NCBI GenBank assembly: GCA_001637315.1
Contig: LSZA01000021.1
Coordinates: 1-49,592 of the forward strand
DNA length: 49,592 nt
DNA from: Phormidium willei BDU 130791
GTDB taxonomy: Bacteria > Cyanobacteriota > Cyanobacteriia > Cyanobacteriales > Geitlerinemataceae
Reading direction: 5' to 3'
The notes beneath the pieces were generated by a model that was not told the origin of the DNA, did not search any database, and worked only from the letters and a program-made list of their open reading frames with translations. A program made the position numbers and the translations under genes. This document shows, in pieces, positions 1 through 8,297 of the stretch; the first letter of the stretch is position 1; every line of letters begins with the position of its first letter.

Positions 1-2
1 AC

Positions 3-887
3 GCACCCTGGACCACAGACCCCACCCCTCCCATTGACTATCAAACCGGTGTCACCACGCTCCTGGAGGCGTTGGAACAGTTTGATGTGAACTACGCACA
101 ACGGGCCGAGGAGTTTTTCTTAAATAACTGGGTCGATGCGAAAGTTCGCCCCGGAAAGCGAGGGGGAGCCTTCTGTGCGTACTTCCACGGGAAACACAGC
201 TATTTGTTGCTGTCCTACACCCAGGATTATAGTTCTCTGTTTACCCTGGCCCACGAGATGGGTCATGGCTTGCATTTTGATTGGATTGACCGCAAACAGT
301 CCTATTTCAACAGCAATCCGCCCTTAGTTTTGGCGGAAGTGGCCTCGACGTTTAATGAGTTGCTGTTGTTAGACCGTCTCTTGGACCAAGCCGGGGATGA
401 TGCGGGGTTGCGTCGGGCCTTGATTACGCGCCAGTTGGAAGACCAACTGAGTTTGTTGTTCCGCCAAAGTACCATCAGCCGTCTGGAGTTGGCGATTCAT
501 GAGCGAGCCGAAGCGGGGAGCTTTGACGCCAGTTTTGTTAATCAGGCCTGGATGAACCTCTATGGGGAACTCTGCGGTGAGGCGGTGGAACTCCTAGAGG
601 AGCATCAATATGATTGGGCGCGGATTGGTCATATTTTCTTCAAACCCTTCTACTGCTACCAATACACGGCTTCAACTTTGGTGAGTCTGGCCTGTTATCA
701 GAAATATCTGGAGGTGGGGCCTGAGTTTGTCCCCGGCTATCTTGAACTGTTAGCCTCTGGGAGTCAGTGGAATCAGGTTGAGGCGTTGCGTCACTTTGTG
801 GATGTGGATTTGGAGGATGAGACCACGATTCACAATGCTCTGTTGTATGTGGAGGGATTAGTGAATCAACTCGAAGAGACGCTTTAG
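3..887 (+). CDS. pepF: M3-family oligoendopeptidase (PepF-like), 3' part
   Basis: C-terminal part of a zinc metallopeptidase that cleaves oligopeptides in the cytoplasm. The reading frame is open from base 3, so the gene starts outside the window; the TTG at 72 is only the first internal start-like codon. Zinc motif HEMGH lies at 252-266 within LAHEMGHGLHFD, and the third ligand is probably the Glu of LAEVASTFNE about 25 residues later. The upstream block GKRGGAFCAYF and the C-terminal helical region (FFKPFYCYQYTAS) are typical of oligoendopeptidase F. About 295 residues are present out of roughly 600 normal for the family. A stem-loop follows the stop. Family assignment is firm; the substrate is not known from sequence. 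Confidence 0.9.
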   Translation, partial: APWTTDPTPPIDYQTGVTTLLEALEQFDVNYAQRAEEFFLNNWVDAKVRPGKRGGAFCAYFHGKHSYLLLSYTQDYSSLFTLAHEMGHGLHFDWIDRKQSYFNSNPPLVLAEVASTFNELLLLDRLLDQAGDDAGLRRALITRQLEDQLSLLFRQSTISRLELAIHERAEAGSFDASFVNQAWMNLYGELCGEAVELLEEHQYDWARIGHIFFKPFYCYQYTASTLVSLACYQKYLEVGPEFVPGYLELLASGSQWNQVEALRHFVDVDLEDETTIHNALLYVEGLVNQLEETL

Positions 888-898
888 AGGTTAAAGGG

Positions 899-928
899 GG
901 GGAGACTGATGGCTTGTCCGGTCTCCCC
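899..928 (+). terminator. Stem-loop after pepF
   Basis: Eight-base perfect stem GGGGAGAC / GTCTCCCC, 12 bases after the pepF stop, extendable by GAGG (887-890) / CCTC (930-933). It is followed by CTCTAAATTTTAAT, which is T-rich but has no long T run, so it is a probable rather than certain intrinsic terminator. Confidence 0.6.
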
Positions 929-930
929 GC

Positions 931-972
931 CTCTAAATTTTAATCTCTAAATTTCAATCTCTAAATTTTAAT
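931..972. repeat. 14-bp tandem repeat, 3 copies
   Basis: Three adjacent copies of CTCTAAATTTTAAT (931-944, 945-958 with one T-to-C change, 959-972), directly after the pepF stem-loop. The rest of 973-1205 is AT-rich and non-coding as far as I can see, apart from an NtcA-like palindrome at 1020. Confidence 0.85.
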
Positions 973-1019
973 CTTGGCTGAGGTGATTTGCGGGAATCTG
1001 GTCTAAAATTTGTTGTTTT

Positions 1020-1033
1020 GTAACCTAGGCTAC
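1020..1033 (+). promoter_or_regulatory. NtcA-box-like palindrome
   Basis: GTAACCTAGGCTAC fits the NtcA consensus GTA-N8-TAC. A possible -10 hexamer TAATCT (1053-1058, form TAN3T) lies 19 bases downstream, slightly closer than the usual 22 or so. No convincing gene starts on the plus strand before infB (which is antisense), so the target would be a small RNA or nothing. Chance matches to this short consensus are expected about once in several kb. Confidence 0.25.
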
Positions 1034-1205
1034 AGACAGTTTAATAAAAACTTAATCTAGTTGATATATTTAGAAAATAGTTAGGAATAATCAGTCAGTT
1101 TAAGGATATTAATTGGAGGGGGCGAAGCATTTGCGAGAGATGGGTAAGTGAGTTTAAAGGAACACAAATGCATCGCCGTTTCAGAAGACTCCGAGGCTCT
1201 GACCC

Positions 1206-1427
1206 TTAGTAGGCAAGGGTTGAGAGAGTTTCTCGAAGATACTCACAGACTTGTTTATCAATGCTGTTTTGCTCCAGGGAACGGCGCTGCTGCTGCTCTA
1301 GTTTCCAACTTTGAAATCCAGAACTCGCGGCGATCGCCACTTTTAAATGGTCCCAAACCGGCTCAGTTTGACGGTCTTGAGTCGCGGCGGCGGCGGGGTT
1401 TGTGTGAGTGAATGCAGAACTTGGCAT
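1206..1427 (-). CDS. Small conserved-looking cyanobacterial protein, 73 aa
   Basis: I cannot name a function. The ATG is preceded by a good ribosome-binding site (GAGGTG at 1434-1439 on this strand, 6 bases from the start). The C-terminal half, with FQSWKLE and the ending EYLRETLSTLAY, resembles small uncharacterised cyanobacterial proteins that end in a YLRETLETLAY-like motif; that is from memory and unverified. N-terminus is Ala/Thr/Gln-rich and probably disordered. No membrane segment. The gene lies downstream of infB on the same strand but is separated from it by the infB terminator, so it probably has its own promoter in 1428-1500. The opposite-strand ORF here is treated as a shadow. Confidence 0.6.
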   Translation of the reverse strand: MPSSAFTHTNPAAAATQDRQTEPVWDHLKVAIAASSGFQSWKLEQQQRRSLEQNSIDKQVCEYLRETLSTLAY

Positions 1428-1510
1428 ATCGCACCTCTATGTGAGTTAGCTTGTGGTTTGCTGCTATTAATTTAGTTTAACACTCCTGCCTAGGTTCGTG
1501 GCAAAACCAA

Positions 1511-1546
1511 CATAAAAGAAGAGGGGAGCGCCCTTGCACTCCCCCC
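1511..1546 (-). terminator. Intrinsic terminator of the infB operon
   Basis: On the minus strand a GGGGAG / CTCCCC stem (1539-1544 with 1523-1528) with a 10-base loop is followed by TCTTCTTTTAT. It starts about 25 bases after the infB stop codon. Confidence 0.75.
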
Positions 1547-1570
1547 ATCAACTGAATTTAGAACCTCTCA

Positions 1571-4500
1571 TTAACGAGATGCCAGAGTCCGACGTTTGGA
1601 CGCCATCCGATAGCAATAGACGATATCGCCTTCTTGCCAATCGGAGAAGCGGTCAATACCCAAACCGCACTCATAGCCGGATTTCACATCCCGGACATCT
1701 TCGCGCATCCGACGCAGGGAATCGAGGACATTCTCATGCACGACCTTGTCATTGCGTAAGATGCGTACTTTGGCGTTGCGCACCAGTTGTCCCGAGAGGA
1801 CATAACAACCGGCCACTTGGCCTCGTCCCGAGGGGAAGATGGCGCGAACTTGGGCTTGTCCGAGTTCTTCTTCCACCATCTCGGGTTCGAGTAAGCCTTC
1901 CATGGCCCCTTGAATATCATCCAAGAGGTTATAGATGACGCTGTAATCGCGGACATCAACGCCTTCACGTTCAGCGGCTTGACGTGCGCCACTGGCGAGG
2001 GTGGTGTTGAAGCCGAGAATCACGGCATCGGAGGCGGCGGCGAGGTCAATATCCGTTTCGGCGATTTCACCGGGAGCAGCATAGAGAACCCGCAATTGAA
2101 CTTCATCTTGGGGTAACTGTTCGAGGGACCCGAGAATTGCCTCTAAAGACCCCTGTACGTCAGCTTTGAGGACCAAGTTGAGTTCCTTGAGTTCCCCTTC
2201 GCTGGCGCGAGCCGAGAGGCTGCTGAGGGTGACCCGGCGCGAGGCCATGGTCTGTTGTAGGCGAGACTGACGATGTTCGTCTTTGCGGCGATCCGCTTCG
2301 GAGCGGGCCTCTTTCTCGTTGGTGAAGACCTCAAACTCATCTCCGGCTTCGGGGACTTCGTTCATCCCTAAGACTTCCACCGCAAACGAGGGTTTCGCTT
2401 CATCGACGCGATTTCCGCGATCGTCGATCATGGCCCGCACTTTGGCAAAGACGGAACCGGCGACGAGGGTATCACCGACGCGCAGGGTTCCATTTTGCAC
2501 CAGCAGGGTGGCCACAGAACCGCGAGCTTTGTCCAAGTGGGCTTCAATGACTGTTCCTCGGGCGGGGCGATCGGGATTCGCGGAGAGTTCTTCGACTTCC
2601 GAGACGAGAATGATCATCTCGAGTAACTGGTCGAGGTTATCACCGGTGATGGCACTGACGGGAACCATAACGGTATCGCCACCCCATTCTTCAGGAACTA
2701 AGCCATGTTCCATCAGTTCCTGTTTAACGCGATCGGGGTTGGCCTGTTCTTTGTCCATTTTGTTGACGGCCACCACCAGGGGAACCCCCGCCGCTTTCGC
2801 GTGACTGATGGCCTCAATGGTTTGCGGTTGGACGCCATCATCAGCGGCCACCACCAAAATGGCGATGTCCGTCACCCGTGCGCCTCGGGCACGCATGGCT
2901 GTAAAGGCTTCGTGACCGGGGGTGTCTAGGAAGACGATCTGTTGCATCACGCCTTCATGTTCAACATCCACGTGATAGGCTCCGGTGTGCTGGGTAATGC
3001 CCCCAGCCTCACCCTGAGCCACTTTGGTTTTGCGGATGGAGTCGAGGAGGGTGGTTTTCCCGTGGTCAACGTGACCCATAATGGTCACGACCGGTGGACG
3101 ACGTTGCAGACTATCCAAGTCGGCCGCATCAATCATGTCGGTGACTTTGCGGGCTTCTTCTTCTTTCTCGGGGGTTTCGACTAAGACATCGAGTTCCTCG
3201 GCCACCATCGTCGCCGTTGGCACGTCAAGGGTTTGCGTCACGTTGACGGCAATTCCTTGCATGAACAGGCGTTTGACGATTTCCGTTTCCGGGACACAGA
3301 GCAAATCTGCCAGTTCCCGAACGGTGAGGTTATCGCGGATTTCTACGAGTTCGGGCCGTTCGACTTTGTTGGCTCGTTCGCGGCGATCGCGACGGTTACG
3401 GCTTGAGGAGGAAGAACTATTGCTACTGTCTCCACTCCCTCGTTGTTGAGGAGCCGGTTTACGCCGCTGTTGAGTCGACGGGCGACTCTCGGACTTAGAT
3501 TTAGAGGCTTTAGGCGGCCGAGCAATGGATAAACTCACCTCAACGGCTCCGGTGCTGTCGCTGTTTAGATCGGCCTCGAAGTCCTCATCGTCATCATCGA
3601 TAGGACGAACCCGACGTTTCGGTTTGTTGGCCTTATTCGCCACTTCAAGACTGTCAACCGCGTCCTCTTCAGCCGTACGGCGTTTCTTGGTTTTAGCTTT
3701 ACGGGGCAACTTGGGCCGTTTAAGGGTCAGTTGTTCCGTATCATCGCTTTCATCTTCCGGCTCAACGGCTAAGGGTTCTGTTTCGGGAGCCTCGGGTTCG
3801 ACCTCTTCAGCTTTGGCATTCAGGCGAACCAACTCCGGCGGCCGTTTGAGTTTGGGGACTGGACGCTTGGGTTCGGGCCGCGATGGCGAGCTGGCCTCGG
3901 CGGGCGACTCGGTACGCTCGTCACGGGCGGGCCGAGCGCGACTGGGTTTTTTGGGGCTACTCGGCCGGGGCGTTTGGGCCTCGTCGTCACGAGCTGGGGG
4001 ACGAGAGGATGAACTCGGCTTATCTTTAGCCACCGTGGGACGTTCAACGGTGGGTTTGTCCCGCATCTTACCCTTTTTCGCCCGAGGCTGGGGCCGTGGT
4101 GGTGGCCCAATCAGTTGAGGAACCGGTTCGGGTGCTTGGGTGTCCGGCTCAGGCTGGGTGTTCGGCTCGGTGGCTTTGGCTTCAGCGGCCGGCTTAACCC
4201 GGTCTTCCGAGGTGTCAACATCGGAGTGGTCTCCATCGGAACTGGGGGCTTTGGGGGATATGGGTTTTTTGGGAGTGGCCGCCTCCACCGGAGGAGTGTT
4301 GGGTGGCTGCGGTTTGGCAGGAGAGGGTGATTTAGGTCGCACAGGCTTGTCAACCAATTCGGGGGAGTCCATGGTGGAGGAAGTGCTGTCAGAGTTGGGG
4401 CGATTGTCCCCGTTTGACTCAGGGTCACTTCCTTGAACAGCAGGTTTCGCGTTAAGCGATCGATGTTCGATCTTCAAGATTTGTTGTTTCTTTCGATGGG

Positions 4501-4711
4501 TATTTGGGCCAGACCCGGATGGACGGGCGGGTTCAGAAACTGCTGGTGCATTTTCTGCTTCTTGGCGGATGCGGGCGGCATCAGCTTCAGTAATTGTACT
4601 GCTGTGGCTTTTGTAAGCAATGTCAAGTTGATCGCAGAATGCTAGAACCTGCTTGTTGTCAACGTTTAGTTCCCGAGATAAGTCGTACAGTCTCACTTTG
4701 CCGTTGTTCAT
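1571..4711 (-). CDS. infB: Translation initiation factor IF-2
   Basis: GTPase that delivers initiator tRNA to the 30S subunit and promotes subunit joining. 1046 residues. An IF2N-type helical domain lies at about 5-55; residues 60-445 form a very long Pro/Lys/Glu/Ser-rich low-complexity linker; a second IF2N domain is at about 452-505. The G domain shows GHVDHGKT (546-553), DTPGH (596-600) and NKMD (650-653), followed by domains II-IV ending about 1035. This long N-terminus is usual in cyanobacterial IF2. Last gene of the rimP-nusA-ylxR-infB run; 78 bases separate it from ylxR and a terminator follows the stop. Plus-strand ORFs inside this gene (for example 3525-4118) are composition-driven shadows. 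Confidence 0.98.
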   Translation of the reverse strand: MNNGKVRLYDLSRELNVDNKQVLAFCDQLDIAYKSHSSTITEADAARIRQEAENAPAVSEPARPSGSGPNTHRKKQQILKIEHRSLNAKPAVQGSDPESNGDNRPNSDSTSSTMDSPELVDKPVRPKSPSPAKPQPPNTPPVEAATPKKPISPKAPSSDGDHSDVDTSEDRVKPAAEAKATEPNTQPEPDTQAPEPVPQLIGPPPRPQPRAKKGKMRDKPTVERPTVAKDKPSSSSRPPARDDEAQTPRPSSPKKPSRARPARDERTESPAEASSPSRPEPKRPVPKLKRPPELVRLNAKAEEVEPEAPETEPLAVEPEDESDDTEQLTLKRPKLPRKAKTKKRRTAEEDAVDSLEVANKANKPKRRVRPIDDDDEDFEADLNSDSTGAVEVSLSIARPPKASKSKSESRPSTQQRRKPAPQQRGSGDSSNSSSSSSRNRRDRRERANKVERPELVEIRDNLTVRELADLLCVPETEIVKRLFMQGIAVNVTQTLDVPTATMVAEELDVLVETPEKEEEARKVTDMIDAADLDSLQRRPPVVTIMGHVDHGKTTLLDSIRKTKVAQGEAGGITQHTGAYHVDVEHEGVMQQIVFLDTPGHEAFTAMRARGARVTDIAILVVAADDGVQPQTIEAISHAKAAGVPLVVAVNKMDKEQANPDRVKQELMEHGLVPEEWGGDTVMVPVSAITGDNLDQLLEMIILVSEVEELSANPDRPARGTVIEAHLDKARGSVATLLVQNGTLRVGDTLVAGSVFAKVRAMIDDRGNRVDEAKPSFAVEVLGMNEVPEAGDEFEVFTNEKEARSEADRRKDEHRQSRLQQTMASRRVTLSSLSARASEGELKELNLVLKADVQGSLEAILGSLEQLPQDEVQLRVLYAAPGEIAETDIDLAAASDAVILGFNTTLASGARQAAEREGVDVRDYSVIYNLLDDIQGAMEGLLEPEMVEEELGQAQVRAIFPSGRGQVAGCYVLSGQLVRNAKVRILRNDKVVHENVLDSLRRMREDVRDVKSGYECGLGIDRFSDWQEGDIVYCYRMASKRRTLASR

Positions 4712-4789
4712 CCAATCTATCCTCTGTGTGTCTATATCATTTGCGCATTGTCCCTGGCGAATGGTGGATTCGTCGTATCAATAGCAGCG

Positions 4790-5062
4790 CTAGGTGTTAA
4801 CCGTTCGGTGGTCGTTTTGAGCAAGACGCTGCCACAAGCTATCGTAGACCGATGGCGGTACGGGTGCTCTAAGGGTTCGTCCGAGTCGGTTCTTTTTTTG
4901 GGCGGTTTTTAGACAGTCGGTTTGGGGACAGATGTAGGCCGACCGTCCCATCCCTCGATCTAATTGTAGCTGATGGGATGGATGGACTCGGACGATACGC
5001 CAGAAGGCCGCTTTGGGGGCCACCTTGCCACAACTAATACAACGCCGAATGTTAGGTTTCAT
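4790..5062 (-). CDS. ylxR: YlxR family RNA-binding/nucleoid-associated protein
   Basis: 90-residue DUF448/YlxR protein. Diagnostic blocks are RRCISCGKVAPKAAFWRIVRV at the N-terminus (written here as RRCISCG and FWRIVRV) and GRSAYICP, followed by a Lys/Arg-rich segment KTAQKKNRLGR that suits nucleic-acid binding. Its ATG overlaps the nusA stop by four bases (ATGA, 5059-5062), so it is probably translationally coupled to nusA. Position between nusA and infB is the classical one for this family. The exact function in cyanobacteria is unclear; the family has been linked to RNase P and nucleoid binding in other bacteria. Confidence 0.93.
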   Translation of the reverse strand: MKPNIRRCISCGKVAPKAAFWRIVRVHPSHQLQLDRGMGRSAYICPQTDCLKTAQKKNRLGRTLRAPVPPSVYDSLWQRLAQNDHRTVNT

Positions 5063-6600
5063 CCTTCGCTAGTATTAAATTTTTCAGGAGTTTCTACAGT
5101 GGTGGTTTCTGTGGTCGTTTCTTCATCGGAGTTCTCCTCGAGTTCGGGGATGGGTTCGGAGTCTAGGGGCAGGTCGTCGTCTGCATCCTCGTCCCGGTCA
5201 AGGTCATGAGGCTCAAGGTCATGAGGCTCGAGGTCATTGGGGTCAAGATCATCTCGACCGATTTCGCCGTCCACGTCCTCAGTGACTGGCGGACGAGGTG
5301 AGTCTTCTTGGGAGGATGTCTCGTCACGAAGAGGGGTCACGGCTGCGTCTGAGGCCTCGGGGGTCGGGTTGAGGGTCTCTAGGACGGCGTCAGCTTCTTC
5401 AGCGGAGATCTCGGGTTGAGCCTGTTGTTGCTGTTCGAGGTCTGCTAAATATTTAGCGGTATCTTTGATGTCAATTTTCCAGCCTGTTAGACGTGCGGCG
5501 AGACGAACGTTTTGACCTTCTTTACCGATCGCCAGGCTAAGTTGGTTATCGGGGACGAGAACATGGGCCTGTCGCGCTTCGGCATCGACGAGGCGAACTT
5601 CGTCGACACGAGCGGGAGATAGGGCGTTGGCGATATAGGTGGCGGGGTCGGGAGACCAACGGATGACATCGATTTTTTCACCTCGTAGTTCGTTAACGAC
5701 GACTTGGATACGGGACCCGCGAGCGCCGATGCAGGCGCCGACGGGATCGACGTCTCGTTCGAGGGTATCGACGGCGATTTTGGTGCGCGGTCCGACGTAG
5801 CGACCGGGGGGGTTGGCTTCTCGGGCGACGGCGACGATGCGGACGATTTCGTCTTCGATTTCGGGGACTTCGTTTTCAAAGAGATAGACGACTAAGCCGG
5901 CGTCGGCGCGAGAGACTTGAAGCTGAGGACCACGATGGGGACCGTCGCAGACGCGTTTGAGGAGAACTTTGAAGGTGGCGTTGGCGCGGTAGTTGTCGTT
6001 GGGAAGTTGTTCTCGTTTGGAGAGTTCGGCTTCGACTTCTTGGCGGCCAAAGCCGCTGCTAACGGCGACGATGACGGAGTGACGCTCGAAGCGGAGGACT
6101 CGGGCCTGTAGAATTTCGCCTTCGAGGTCGAGGAATTCTTCTTGGATGAGTTTACGCTGTTGATCGCGCAGTTTTTGGGCCAGGACTTGTTTGGTTTGAA
6201 TCGCGGCCATGCGACCGAAGTCGTCGCGTTCTGGAGTCACATCGAGAACGACGGTATCGCCAAGTTGGGCTTCGGCGGCGACTTCGAGGACTTCGTTGAG
6301 GGAAATTTCGCGATCGCTTATGCTGACACTCTCGACGATGGCTTTGGTGGCCAAGACGCGGAAGCCTTCTTCTTCGACGTCAAGTTCGACTTCAAAGTTT
6401 TCAAAGTAGTCGTCGTCAAATTGGGCTTCGTCGTTTTCGCCACCGCTGGCTTTGGCCAGGCGCTGGGTGCGACGATAGCGTTCATAGCCTTTGAGGAGGG
6501 CTTCCCGGAGTGCTGCTTGGACAGCGGGTTTGGGTAAGTTCCGTTCTTGGCTAATGTTATCGATCATTTCTGCCAATCCGGGCAGGCTGACCATAGACAT
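5059..6600 (-). CDS. nusA: Transcription elongation/termination factor NusA
   Basis: 513 residues. Binds RNA polymerase and modulates pausing, termination and antitermination. The N-terminal polymerase-binding domain covers about 1-125, an S1 domain about 135-205, and two KH domains about 230-375, the second with the loop IGKEGQN. After about residue 385 the protein continues as a highly acidic tail with a five-residue repeat (DLEPH), encoded by a 15-bp tandem repeat at 5200-5244. The E. coli-type acidic repeat domains are absent, as usual outside proteobacteria. Second gene of the rimP operon; stop overlaps ylxR. Confidence 0.97.
   Translation of the reverse strand: MSMVSLPGLAEMIDNISQERNLPKPAVQAALREALLKGYERYRRTQRLAKASGGENDEAQFDDDYFENFEVELDVEEEGFRVLATKAIVESVSISDREISLNEVLEVAAEAQLGDTVVLDVTPERDDFGRMAAIQTKQVLAQKLRDQQRKLIQEEFLDLEGEILQARVLRFERHSVIVAVSSGFGRQEVEAELSKREQLPNDNYRANATFKVLLKRVCDGPHRGPQLQVSRADAGLVVYLFENEVPEIEDEIVRIVAVAREANPPGRYVGPRTKIAVDTLERDVDPVGACIGARGSRIQVVVNELRGEKIDVIRWSPDPATYIANALSPARVDEVRLVDAEARQAHVLVPDNQLSLAIGKEGQNVRLAARLTGWKIDIKDTAKYLADLEQQQQAQPEISAEEADAVLETLNPTPEASDAAVTPLRDETSSQEDSPRPPVTEDVDGEIGRDDLDPNDLEPHDLEPHDLDRDEDADDDLPLDSEPIPELEENSDEETTTETTTVETPEKFNTSEG
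5200..5244. repeat. 15-bp in-frame tandem repeat in nusA
   Basis: AAGGTCATGAGGCTC at 5200-5214 and 5215-5229, then a diverged third copy at 5230-5244. It encodes the DLEPH repeat in the acidic NusA tail. The unit is a multiple of three, so copy number can change without breaking the frame. Confidence 0.85.
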
Positions 6601-6757
6601 TATGTTTAATTCTCCTGATAAACGTTTGACGGCGTGATCGATGGGAGGGTCTCAGGAACGCTCCCGCTGAGGGTTGACGGTGGGTTGACCCGTTGTTTGA
6701 CCGTTTGACGGGTTAACGGGGTCGAGTCAGGGTCCGATGCTGGGATCGGAGTGGGGG

Positions 6758-7210
6758 TTAGTTGAGTTGCACGTTGATGACAAGAGACCGAGGTATGGCG
6801 ATCGCTTTGCCTTTACAACTGAGGCGAACCTGGTCTTCGTTTCGTTCGATGAGATGACCGGTCCAATGGGTTTGCCCTTTGTAGGGTTCGCTGGTTGTGA
6901 TTTGGACGGGAAATCCTTTGAAGGCGACAAAGTCGCGATCGCTACTCAAGATGTCGGACAATCCTGGACTTGATACTTCTAAGATATAAGCGTCGGGAAT
7001 GGAGTCACTGGCATCTAGCACGGCTTCTAAGGCACGACTCATGGCTTCGCAATCGTTGAGGCTCGTCTCATCCTGGGGGTTACGGATGTCAATCCGCAAG
7101 ACAGGAGGTCGCTGGTTGGTTTGAAAAACCGCAGCGACGACATCTAACCCCAAGTCTTCGGCAACTGGGGTAGCAAGGTCTAGGATTTGAGGAATCAGCG
7201 GATGGGTCAT
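6758..7210 (-). CDS. rimP: Ribosome maturation factor RimP
   Basis: 150 residues; needed for 30S subunit maturation. Recognised by the N-terminal block ILDLATPVAEDLGLDVVAAVFQ, here shortened to VAEDLGLDVV, the central DCEAMSRALEAVLD and the diagnostic YILEVSSPGL. C-terminal SH3-like domain ends at NVQLN. Length is normal. First gene of rimP-nusA-ylxR-infB; 157 bases separate it from nusA. No clear ribosome-binding site is visible before the ATG; instead an intrinsic terminator ends only about 15 bases upstream (see 7226-7250), implying regulation by attenuation or processing in the leader. Confidence 0.95.
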   Translation of the reverse strand: MTHPLIPQILDLATPVAEDLGLDVVAAVFQTNQRPPVLRIDIRNPQDETSLNDCEAMSRALEAVLDASDSIPDAYILEVSSPGLSDILSSDRDFVAFKGFPVQITTSEPYKGQTHWTGHLIERNEDQVRLSCKGKAIAIPRSLVINVQLN

Positions 7211-7225
7211 AAGCGAAATAGCAAC

Positions 7226-7250
7226 AAAAAAAGTGGGCGCATACCCACTT
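7226..7250 (-). terminator. Intrinsic terminator in the rimP leader (possible attenuator)
   Basis: On the minus strand, seven-base stem AAGTGGG / CCCACTT with a six-base loop and a run of seven T. It ends about 15 bases before the rimP start codon. Two further stem-loops lie in the same leader: GAGCAT / ATGCTC at 7344-7360 and GGTTT / AAACC near 7303-7317. No ORF or tRNA that this terminator could serve is evident between 7250 and 7404. Confidence 0.8.
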
Positions 7251-7404
7251 CACCAGATCGGCTGGATCGTTTGACTCTCCTCGACAGGTGTTCCCCCCCT
7301 GGTTTCGGTTAAACCGGTGGAGGTGTCGTGTCAAGAAGGGTTTGAGCATTGGTGATGCTCATTGCCAAACGCCAGAATGTTGTTAACTGGTTTATCCTTC
7401 TAGG

Positions 7405-7430
7405 GACGGAGTCTAGCCACTAGATCCGTC
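7405..7430 (-). terminator. Stem-loop just after the pentapeptide gene
   Basis: Stem GACGGA-TCTAG / CTAGA-TCCGTC with a three-base loop and one bulged base, starting three bases after the stop at 7434. No T run follows on the minus strand, so it may be a 3'-end-stabilising hairpin or a weak terminator. Confidence 0.45.
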
Positions 7431-7433
7431 AGC

Positions 7434-8108
7434 CTAGGACGATAATACCATAAGACTGTTTTGGAGAGGGCTGGCTTTACGCGTTCGTTGCCCTGAGGTG
7501 TCACCAACCCAGCGGGCTGTCCTGAGGGGGTTGGGTGAAGGATTTTCTGGGCAGGGGCTACTGGGATTTAGCACCGTCACATCACGTCGGTTGATGTAGG
7601 TCCCGTTGAGGTTGGCATGGGTAAGTTGGGCCTGGTCAAGTTGGCTATTGATGAGACGGGCTTCGGATAGGTTAGCCCAGGCTAAATCAGCGCCTTGGAG
7701 GTTGGCCCCCCGTAGGTTAGCGCCTTGGAGGTTGGCCCCCCGTAGGTTAGCGCCTTGGAGATTGGCCCCTCGTAGGTTAGCGCCTTGGAGGTTGGCTCCG
7801 CTGAGTTGACTCAAGGCTAGGTTGGCCTTGACGGCAAAGACGCCACAGAGTTGGGCTTTGGTGAGATCTACGGCGATCGCCTCGATGTCACTGAGTTTGC
7901 TATAGTTGAGCTTTGCCCAGTTCAACTTGGCTCGACTCAAGGTGGATTTGGTTAGAAAAGCCCGCTGCAAGTCAGCCCCCATGAGATTGGCTTGACTGAG
8001 ATTCACCGCAATCAGGGTGACATGGACTAGGTTGGCTCCGGGGAGTTCAACTCCTTGAAATTGGGTTGTTCCCGCTTCATATCGTCTCAGAAGATGACTG
8101 ACATTCAT
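7434..8108 (-). CDS. Pentapeptide-repeat protein
   Basis: About 224 residues using the ATG at 8108 ([17 protein letters not shown]), which begins the typical cyanobacterial N-terminal segment; an upstream ATG at 8156 is possible but has less typical sequence. Residues from about 17 to 165 consist of A(N/D)LXX pentapeptides, including consecutive [10 protein letters not shown] units, which fold as a right-handed quadrilateral beta-helix. The C-terminal 45 residues are Pro/Ser-rich and probably disordered. No signal peptide or membrane segment. Role unknown; this family is very abundant in cyanobacteria. The central repeats are almost identical at DNA level (30-bp units at 7691-7800). Confidence 0.9.
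   Translation of the reverse strand: MNVSHLLRRYEAGTTQFQGVELPGANLVHVTLIAVNLSQANLMGADLQRAFLTKSTLSRAKLNWAKLNYSKLSDIEAIAVDLTKAQLCGVFAVKANLALSQLSGANLQGANLRGANLQGANLRGANLQGANLRGANLQGADLAWANLSEARLINSQLDQAQLTHANLNGTYINRRDVTVLNPSSPCPENPSPNPLRTARWVGDTSGQRTRKASPLQNSLMVLSS
7691..7800. repeat. 30-bp tandem repeat inside the pentapeptide gene
   Basis: Units at 7691-7720, 7721-7750, 7751-7780 and a partial 7781-7800. The first two are identical and the third differs at two positions. Each encodes two pentapeptides, so recent in-frame duplication is likely. Confidence 0.9.
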
Positions 8109-8297
8109 GGCGCTCTTTCTCACAGTCTCAGAACCCGAAAGCTCCCAGTTACACATCTTATCGGCACTTCTAAAGAAAACCTAAAGATTGCAACAATTAG
8201 TCAAAACCCGAAACCTAAATTCACATTTAATGGGTTAGAGGCTCAGGTCGGCCAGGATCGGATGCCACAATGAACGCGGGGGAACATAGGGAAGGTC

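Noticed and set aside
1148..1411. Plus-strand ORF of 87 codons next to infB
   Set aside because: No recognisable sequence, no good ribosome-binding site; the opposite-strand gene 1206-1427 has a better RBS and a more protein-like sequence.
3525..4118. Long plus-strand ORF inside infB (197 codons), with others nearby
   Set aside because: Ser/Gly/Arg-rich shadow of the low-complexity infB linker on the opposite strand.
7089..7349. 86-codon minus-strand ORF over the rimP leader
   Set aside because: Overlaps rimP in another frame and passes through the leader terminator; no recognisable sequence.
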